A DNA stretch of 64,000 bases from Vicingaceae bacterium (GTDB taxonomy: Bacteria; Bacteroidota; Bacteroidia; Flavobacteriales_E; Vicingaceae). Of the stretch, positions 58,553 to 64,000 are shown one piece after another. The translations under genes were made by a program, and so were the position numbers. Below the pieces are notes generated by a model. It had not been told where the DNA came from, did no database searches, and was given only the letters and a program-made list of their open reading frames with translations. The DNA is taken from positions 1 through 64,000 of the forward strand of contig JAOKVV010000007.1 in assembly GCA_028336925.1 (NCBI GenBank), read 5' to 3'. The stretch's first letter is position 1. Each line of letters starts with the position of its first letter.

Positions 58553-58852
58553 CTACTTCAAAACCAAGTACACGATACCAAATAAAAGAAGAAGGATGAG
58601 GATAATACGACTATTTGATTTTTTTGAAAAGTTGGAAGTACTTTTATTTTTAGACCACTGTTGCTTTAAGGAACCCCTTAAATGCGTTGAATCATAATTA
58701 TTGGTGTCGACTTTCTCACGTTCTAATTCAGCTTTGATTCGGGCTCTCCGCTCTTGCATTACTTCCTTAGCTTCGTTGTAATAGCGTGGGGTAAATTCAA
58801 ACTGTTTTGCTTGTCTACTTTTAAAAAACGAAGGTAATCTCATTCTTGCCAT
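58553..58852 (-). CDS. Small tail-anchored membrane protein, unknown
   Basis: 99 aa: basic N-terminus MARMRLPSFF, a charged helical middle (NEAKEVMQERRARIKAELERE), a Ser/Lys-rich linker and a single C-terminal hydrophobic segment (RIILILLLLFGIVYLVL) ending at the last residues. This is the layout of a tail-anchored cytoplasmic protein. No domain recognised. It lies upstream of mutL in the same direction, separated by 175 bases. Confidence 0.6.
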   Translation of the reverse strand: MARMRLPSFFKSRQAKQFEFTPRYYNEAKEVMQERRARIKAELEREKVDTNNYDSTHLRGSLKQQWSKNKSTSNFSKKSNSRIILILLLLFGIVYLVLK

Positions 58853-59211
58853 AATTCAAAATTACGAATTCTGTTAAGAGATTTAATTAATTGTTTTCAT
58901 CTCTATTTTTTCGCATTTTATTAATGTATTTAAATTGATTTCGATTAACTGGAACAATCTATTTATACTTATTAGGTCACTTTTGAAGCAATTTATTGGA
59001 ATCAAACTATTTAATTGAGTGGGGTGTTGTTATTTAATGTTTTATATTGAGCTAAGTGATTTGTTGGTAGATGATTTCAATTTATTAATAATCAAAATAA
59101 TAACTAGTTATTGTTAAGATTAATAGGTATTAAATTTAATTAAAAGTCTGTTGTTAAAAAGTTTATCATCTTTTTTAATGTAGCTAGCAATCCTAAGCTT
59201 GTATTTATGTG
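58853..59211. other. AT-rich gene-free stretch
   Basis: About 350 bases between the divergent 99-aa and ppa genes. A -7 element lies at each end; the middle is AT-rich and shows no ORF, RNA gene or strong hairpin. Confidence 0.55.
58857..58864 (-). promoter_or_regulatory. -7 element abutting a start codon (TAATTTTG)
   Basis: Minus-strand TAATTTTG only four bases before the ATG of the 99-aa protein. The Met at codon 4 is an alternative start. Confidence 0.4.
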
Positions 59212-59219
59212 TATTTTTG
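59212..59219 (+). promoter_or_regulatory. -7 element for ppa (TATTTTTG)
   Basis: Exact TAnnTTTG match that overlaps the track's first codons. It supports the ATG at 59254. Confidence 0.5.
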
Positions 59220-59253
59220 CACCCCTAAAATTGAATTATTTAAAAAAATATAT

Positions 59254-59790
59254 ATGAAAAATCCTTGGCACGACATCATTCCTGGAGACGATATACCTAG
59301 AGTTGTGAATGCTTGTATTGAAATTTCTAAAGGAAGTAAAGGTAAGTTTGAATTGCACAAAGAGAGTGGTCTAATTATGTTAGATAGAGTATTATTCTCT
59401 GCTGTTCATTATCCTGCAAATTATGGTTTTATCCCACAAACTTATTGTGATGATAATGATCCATTAGATATAATGGTGATTACTTCTATTGATGTTCCAC
59501 CATTATGCTTACTAAATGCTAAGGTGGTTGGAGTAATGCGCATGATTGATAATGGTGAGGCTGATGATAAAATTATCGCAGTTGCCGATAATGATATGAG
59601 CGTCAATCATATAAATGATATCAGTGAGCTTCCTCCACACACATTGAAAGAAATCAAACGTTTTTTTGAGGATTATAAGAAGTTGGAAAATAAAGAGGTA
59701 ATTGTAGATGACTTTTTAGGTCGTGAAGATGCCTTTAAAATTATTGATGAGAGTATAGAATTGTATAAGAAAACGTTTCCTAAGAATTAA
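59254..59790 (+). CDS. ppa: Soluble inorganic pyrophosphatase (family I)
   Basis: 178 aa from ATG 59254; the track's upstream ATG (59209) overlaps the -7 box. Family I signature DDNDPLDIM near residue 67, preceded by the [11 protein letters not shown] strand, with further metal ligands in the [10 protein letters not shown] region. It hydrolyses pyrophosphate to drive biosynthesis. Length is normal for the bacterial hexameric form. It overlaps the next gene by one base. Confidence 0.95.
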   Translation: MKNPWHDIIPGDDIPRVVNACIEISKGSKGKFELHKESGLIMLDRVLFSAVHYPANYGFIPQTYCDDNDPLDIMVITSIDVPPLCLLNAKVVGVMRMIDNGEADDKIIAVADNDMSVNHINDISELPPHTLKEIKRFFEDYKKLENKEVIVDDFLGREDAFKIIDESIELYKKTFPKN

Positions 59791-60149
59791 TGAAACTAAT
59801 TTTCGTCTACAATGCCAAAAATGGCATCTTCAACTCCTCAGTTGACTTCTTTCATAAAATGATAAGCCCCAAAACCTACCCATGTTCGCTTAATTTACTC
59901 ACCCAAGGAAGTAAAAAGGAAAAGGAGATTTGGACGAAATTTGTGAACGAAACGTCTCAAAAGATTGTTTTTCATCACATTGATGATTTTGAAGGACAGT
60001 ACCGTACAACTTATGACTACCCTGTTGTAGTTAGAGAGGAAGAGGATCAGATGCGCGTTATCTTTACAAAGGATCAATTATCAAAGTTTAAAAGTACCGA
60101 ATCGTTTATTGAAGCGATTCGGTCTTTAAATATGATAGAAGTACACTAA
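59790..60149 (+). CDS. Conserved small protein of unknown function
   Basis: 119 aa, no membrane segment or signal. [16 protein letters not shown] at the start and MISPKTYPCSLNLLTQG resemble a small conserved family common in Bacteroidota for which I know no function. One-base overlap with ppa suggests co-expression. Its last four bases overlap the convergent lipoprotein gene. Confidence 0.65.
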   Translation: MKLIFVYNAKNGIFNSSVDFFHKMISPKTYPCSLNLLTQGSKKEKEIWTKFVNETSQKIVFHHIDDFEGQYRTTYDYPVVVREEEDQMRVIFTKDQLSKFKSTESFIEAIRSLNMIEVH

Positions 60150-60370
60150 TTTATTGGTGTATTATCCAATTGTGTGCTGTCAATTTCAGTTGTTTCTATA
60201 TCTCCTTTACACCTCGCTAATTCTGCGCTAACATTTATTAGTTGAGCTTCGGTTGCGGTCAGTTTTACTTCTAACTCTTTTATTGCCTCATTATTGTTAT
60301 TCAGAGGTGTTACACAACTAGCTAAAAAAAGGCTGAAGAGTGTCAAGGTAATCATTATAGGATTTTTCAT
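60146..60370 (-). CDS. Small lipoprotein with coiled-coil segment
   Basis: 74 aa. Lipobox LASC with Cys19 after a hydrophobic signal segment; then a heptad-like stretch AIKELEVKLTATEAQLINVS suggesting a short coiled coil, and an acidic tail. Function unknown; it resembles small envelope lipoproteins that trimerise. Fifteen bases separate it from the upstream patatin gene stop, so the two may be co-transcribed. Confidence 0.65.
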   Translation of the reverse strand: MKNPIMITLTLFSLFLASCVTPLNNNNEAIKELEVKLTATEAQLINVSAELARCKGDIETTEIDSTQLDNTPIN

Positions 60371-60385
60371 GGTTGAAATAGTTAG

Positions 60386-62617
60386 TTATTCAATCAAATC
60401 TAATACTTTATTAGCAGCTTTTTGATTTCCTTTTTCATATATTGATTTCATTACTTTCTCTCTTTCTTGCGCAGTCAGGTGCCAACTAAGCGAAATTGGT
60501 TTGTCTTCAGCCGAGCTTAAAACAAAGTCAATCACTTCTACTTTTTCATTCATCCAGCCGTTGGCATAATTTACACTGGCTATGTTGTTGTAATCTTGAA
60601 TATTGAAAAGGTTTCCATAAATACTACCAAATGGTGAGGTTAGGTTTTGAAATAAAGAATTCGAGTTGCCTTTGGCTTTTATTTGAGCCTGTTGTTTACC
60701 ATATCTAACCTGAATTACTACTACTCCAGATGTATTTTCGTTTACCCAATCTTTAAACTGAAATAGATAGCGTAAACTGGTTTTTATTCCATAATTATCC
60801 CTCATACCTGCATCAATTATTTCTAATGTAGGATCAGTAGGTAACTCTATTGTGGGCATTATGTATGGAAAGGTGGCGCTCATTCTTAGTGCACTTAAAA
60901 ATCGTGTATTCAACGGATTTCTGCCAGATAGCAAACGACTATATTCTACGTTCTCATTCATGCTAATTCCATAAGCTGTTTTATCTTGACACATAAAACT
61001 TAAAGGATGATTAGCAGTTAATAGAATTTTACCGTCATTAATTATTGCAGGGGAAAGAATCATCAACGGTAGTTCCGATTTGAGTTCTTTATTCAAATAA
61101 GAACTCATTGGATGATCCAATAAGCGGTTCGTATTTTTATTTAAACGCTGCTCAAAAGCATAACCTCTGTCTTTCCAATAGGCTTTTCCTTCATATTTAA
61201 ATTTTTGAAACCGTATAAAGAAATCATTAATCGCAAGGCTAAATACAATTGGATTTAGTAGGTCTTTTCCTAGGTCGTAATTGTATTTAGTATGATGAAG
61301 ATTAAAGTTTATATCTTCCTTTCGCCTATTCAATAATTCTCGAAAATAGGCTGCTCCAATCATTCCTCCTGATGAACCAGTAATTAAATGAATTTGCTCA
61401 CTAGTTTGACCTTCACTAATACTATCGAGGTATTGCATTACCCGAAATGCCCACATACTTGCTCTCGAGCCTCCACCACTTACGTTAAATAAAATCAGTT
61501 TTGGCTTTTGGCTCAAATGATTGTTTTTTTCTTTCCAATTATTTAAAATAGTAACGTGATAGAGTGAATCAGCCGTTACTGTATCTTTACCTACAGGTTG
61601 TGGATTATAAGTATTTGGAGGAGAGTCATAAAATAGTCCATATACCTTATTCGAATAGGTAAAAGTATCAAATTGGGATAGTGAATTAATAATAAGAAAA
61701 ACAGCAACAAAGACGACAAATGTCCAACCATAAAGCCATGATCTAATAGCTGATGCTATCATCACTAAAACAGTAAAAAGTAGTAATAAACTAGCGCCTG
61801 CAGGAATCACAAAAGCATTTATCTCTCTAAAAAGACCGATTAGTAGAATAGAAATAATTGCAATAATCTCAAAAATAGAGGCATTTAAATTATTCTGCTT
61901 AAAAACCTGATTCAGTTGATCTTTATTGTAATGAGAGAAATCTCTTACTAGTTTTAACTTAAAAGGACGAACCAAATAAGATTCTACATGCCATGCTTTG
62001 TTATTAAATGTATCTGTAAACCATTCCTTATGTTGTTTATGTGAAGTCAATCTAATTATAGTTTCATCACCATCTTTTACCCCAAAGATTTTAAAAAAGT
62101 CTTTATTGGTATTGATGAAATAGGTCATTGTTAATAATATAATTAAAGTGTACCCAACATAGAAACCAAATAGGTTGTAAATAATTTCAATTAAATGTTT
62201 AGTTTCATAATCTAACTTAAAATAAATAATTAACCAACTATAATAGCCAATGAATAGCAGAGGTATAAAGGAGTTGTTAATACAATATTTTAGGAATGGT
62301 CGTTCCTGTGTAGCTAAAAACGGGAATCGAAACCCATTATTAACATAGCTTGCAATATTAAATGCCATAACAAATCCGCCTAATGAGAAGCCAACAATGA
62401 GATAGCTCATAAAGTTGACCTTGCCTAGGTATTCAGGGTCGAGAAAAAGATAGAGAATACCATATCTCTCTCCAAAATTTCCTGAAATAATTAAGAATAA
62501 TAAAATCCAGAAGATGAGTAGCTGTTGTGATTTTTTTAAATGGACGAAAACCAATTGTATCGGGAAGAAGTAAATCAGCCGAGAGAGTCGTTTTCTAAAT
62601 GTGACAGGTTGGTCCAT
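60386..62617 (-). CDS. Membrane-anchored patatin-like phospholipase
   Basis: 743 aa. The first ~330 residues contain about seven or eight hydrophobic helices. The C-terminal ~380 residues are a patatin domain: oxyanion motif NVSGGGSRA, nucleophile in TGSSGGMIGAA, and the aspartate in IIDAGMRDNYGI, completing the Ser-Asp dyad. It should hydrolyse acyl esters on the inner side of the membrane, or on the outer side if topology is reversed. Located between ftcD (33 bases upstream) and a lipoprotein gene. Confidence 0.82.
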   Translation of the reverse strand: MDQPVTFRKRLSRLIYFFPIQLVFVHLKKSQQLLIFWILLFLIISGNFGERYGILYLFLDPEYLGKVNFMSYLIVGFSLGGFVMAFNIASYVNNGFRFPFLATQERPFLKYCINNSFIPLLFIGYYSWLIIYFKLDYETKHLIEIIYNLFGFYVGYTLIILLTMTYFINTNKDFFKIFGVKDGDETIIRLTSHKQHKEWFTDTFNNKAWHVESYLVRPFKLKLVRDFSHYNKDQLNQVFKQNNLNASIFEIIAIISILLIGLFREINAFVIPAGASLLLLFTVLVMIASAIRSWLYGWTFVVFVAVFLIINSLSQFDTFTYSNKVYGLFYDSPPNTYNPQPVGKDTVTADSLYHVTILNNWKEKNNHLSQKPKLILFNVSGGGSRASMWAFRVMQYLDSISEGQTSEQIHLITGSSGGMIGAAYFRELLNRRKEDINFNLHHTKYNYDLGKDLLNPIVFSLAINDFFIRFQKFKYEGKAYWKDRGYAFEQRLNKNTNRLLDHPMSSYLNKELKSELPLMILSPAIINDGKILLTANHPLSFMCQDKTAYGISMNENVEYSRLLSGRNPLNTRFLSALRMSATFPYIMPTIELPTDPTLEIIDAGMRDNYGIKTSLRYLFQFKDWVNENTSGVVVIQVRYGKQQAQIKAKGNSNSLFQNLTSPFGSIYGNLFNIQDYNNIASVNYANGWMNEKVEVIDFVLSSAEDKPISLSWHLTAQEREKVMKSIYEKGNQKAANKVLDLIE

Positions 62618-62650
62618 AAAAGGGAATTAGTCTCTAAAAATATCAATTAT

Positions 62651-63643
62651 TTAGACCATATAATCGATTATTCTACTTTTTGGTATAAAATCACTTAAAT
62701 CAAATAATCCTAGCCGCTTTACTGCGATATTGATTAATTTATCTTCTTCTGTTTCTGTTGTATCAAAATACATTCCTGCATCTAGCAATGCTTCTTTAGG
62801 GATTAATCCAATTAGTTCACTACCTGTAACTTTTACGCCTTTTTTTGCTGCTAATTCTTCGATTGCTTCCATCACCTCATGAAGCGGTGTTTCTCTGAAA
62901 TTAGAAAAGTTGCAAGAAACCTGTGCCACGCCAAAGTCTTTTAAGAACCATCCAATTGCTTTTAAATCCTTGAATATACCCGGGATTCTTACTTTATTTC
63001 CCTCAGCATCAACTTTTATTTTTCCACTTTCTCGTATGCTAGCAGCTATTTCTTTAGCAATAGAAACATCCGACGTATTCAAATTGAAATTATAAGCGAT
63101 CAAGAAGTTACGAGCACCCAGAATAGTAGCTCCACTTTTAGAATTAAAATCTGTTCCGTAATCAGGTTTCCACTCTTCCAACTTCATTTTTTGTTCAAGA
63201 CCTTCATATTCTCCATTTCTGATAGCGGCTAAGTGCTTTCTTTGTGAAGTTTGGGCACTATTTTCATATAAATAAACGGGAATGTTGAGTTCGTTATTTA
63301 TCCGTTTAGCTAATTGATTTGAAAGTTCAACTACTTCATCCATAGAAATTCCGCTAATTGGCACTAGCGGGCAAACATCGCAAGCTCCCATTCGCGGATG
63401 CTCTCCTTTTTGCACATGCATATCAATTAATTTGGATGCTACTTTTATGGCCTGGAATGCAGCCTCTACAACACTAAACGGTTTGCCTATAAATGTATAA
63501 ACGGTTCTATTAGCGGCCACTCCGCTGTCAATATGCAGTAATTCTACTCCCTTAATTTTCCGAATAGCTTGTGCTATCGCTTTAATTGTTTCATTGTTTT
63601 GTCCTTCACTAAAATTGGGAACACATTCAAGTAATTGACTCAT
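62651..63643 (-). CDS. ftcD: Glutamate formimidoyltransferase
   Basis: 330 aa, without the fused cyclodeaminase domain of the animal enzyme. CVPNFSEGQN at the N-terminus and GEHPRMGACDVCPLVPI near residue 80 are family motifs. It moves the formimino group from formiminoglutamate to tetrahydrofolate in histidine breakdown. It directly follows (two-base gap) a gene for an arginase-family enzyme on the same strand. Confidence 0.93.
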   Translation of the reverse strand: MSQLLECVPNFSEGQNNETIKAIAQAIRKIKGVELLHIDSGVAANRTVYTFIGKPFSVVEAAFQAIKVASKLIDMHVQKGEHPRMGACDVCPLVPISGISMDEVVELSNQLAKRINNELNIPVYLYENSAQTSQRKHLAAIRNGEYEGLEQKMKLEEWKPDYGTDFNSKSGATILGARNFLIAYNFNLNTSDVSIAKEIAASIRESGKIKVDAEGNKVRIPGIFKDLKAIGWFLKDFGVAQVSCNFSNFRETPLHEVMEAIEELAAKKGVKVTGSELIGLIPKEALLDAGMYFDTTETEEDKLINIAVKRLGLFDLSDFIPKSRIIDYMV

Positions 63644-63645
63644 AA

Positions 63646-64000
63646 TTAAAACGTTTTTCGTGATTTTATAAAATCGGTGGCCAAATAAGCAAGTAACTTT
63701 CCTATTTGGTCAGGCTGCTGAGATAGGCTAGGAGCGGCTTCACATAAATGTAAATAGGCCGCATTGGAACTATTTGCTGCAGTGTGTGTAAATTTTCGGG
63801 CATCAATTACTGAAATACCGGATGGAGTTTGCGCACTTGAAGCAACATTTTCTACTGCATCTAAATCAATTTCAATTCCATAAAGAGATTGATTAACTAT
63901 CATTAATGCATTGTTTATTGCTGTTTTAAAGGTTATTTCTTCTCTGATAAAAATAGCCTCAAAAGTAGAGTAGTTTATACCTTTTCGATCTAGTTCGGTC
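63646..64000 (-). CDS. Arginase/formiminoglutamase-family hydrolase, 5' end beyond the window
   Basis: The frame is open to the right edge; the track's ATG at 63903 is internal. The visible C-terminal part reads GINYSTFEAIFIREEI, then GIEIDLDAVENVASS with the metal-ligand-type DLD of ureohydrolases, and ends DFIKSRKTF. Adjacent ftcD suggests formiminoglutamase (HutG-like), but arginase or agmatinase cannot be excluded without the N-terminal half. Confidence 0.7.
   Translation of the reverse strand, partial: TELDRKGINYSTFEAIFIREEITFKTAINNALMIVNQSLYGIEIDLDAVENVASSAQTPSGISVIDARKFTHTAANSSNAAYLHLCEAAPSLSQQPDQIGKLLAYLATDFIKSRKTF

Noticed and set aside
59209-59253. N-terminal extension of pyrophosphatase in the track
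   Set aside because: It overlaps the -7 element; family members start at MKNPWHD-like sequence.

Overview
The window is a compact, AT-rich piece of a Bacteroidota chromosome, most likely Flavobacteriales-like; that rank is inferred from gene content only. Supporting signs are type IX secretion (T9SS) cargo with C-terminal sorting domains, a PorP/SprF-type protein, futalosine menaquinone genes, a short primary sigma factor, an alternative GlmU, a CrtY-type lycopene cyclase, and many upstream matches to the Bacteroidota -7 element TAnnTTTG. I saw no tRNA, rRNA, insertion sequence, prophage, CRISPR array or integron.

Layout. 1-1.5 kb: the cut end of a cysteine dioxygenase frame running into a PLP decarboxylase of the cysteine-sulfinate type (taurine/hypotaurine route). 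1.5-4.2 kb: a TMTC-like membrane TPR protein and a DUF3332 lipoprotein. 4.3-10.6 kb: a forward run with DUF2797, mqnB, mqnD, hldD and an unknown membrane protein, then a separately promoted trio of small membrane proteins. 10.9-18.3 kb: a reverse housekeeping block (rpe, rpoD, pnp, rpsO, accD, class I aldolase, threonine aldolase) with clear hairpin terminators. 18.4-26 kb: an outer-membrane barrel protein, YbaB and a small membrane protein, a GlmU-like enzyme, lon behind a sigma-54-like promoter, and lycopene cyclase converging on a flavoprotein. 26-31.5 kb: surE, a small membrane protein, lpxB, a SpoIID-like gene broken by a frameshift in an A8 run, and comEC broken by an in-frame amber codon. 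31.5-37.6 kb: an M4 protease secreted by T9SS, a Rieske protein, DUF2279, a NUDIX hydrolase and an Smr-domain protein. 37.6-38 kb: RNase P RNA. 38-52.3 kb: the surface region, with a 2081-aa multidomain adhesin, a small exported protein whose signal peptide is out of frame at a T10 tract, and a three-gene operon (type B CTD giant protein, PorP/SprF, PorE/OmpA-like). 52.4-64 kb: an RND/MMPL exporter, two adjacent rhomboid proteases, mutL, pyrophosphatase, small proteins, a membrane patatin, ftcD and a partial arginase-family hydrolase.

How the genes fit together: envelope biogenesis (hldD, lpxB, glmU-like), anaplerotic and central metabolism (rpe, aldolase, accD), RNA processing (pnp, rpsO, rnpB) and T9SS surface display dominate. 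The most interesting signals are three reading-frame interruptions that leave otherwise well-formed genes (A8, amber, T10), the sigma-54-like lon promoter with a small leader ORF, and the secretion triplet at 45.4-52.3 kb. I did not find a convincing wholly new multigene system. Short-tract slippage or phase variation is the best candidate for undescribed biology, but assembly error must be excluded first.
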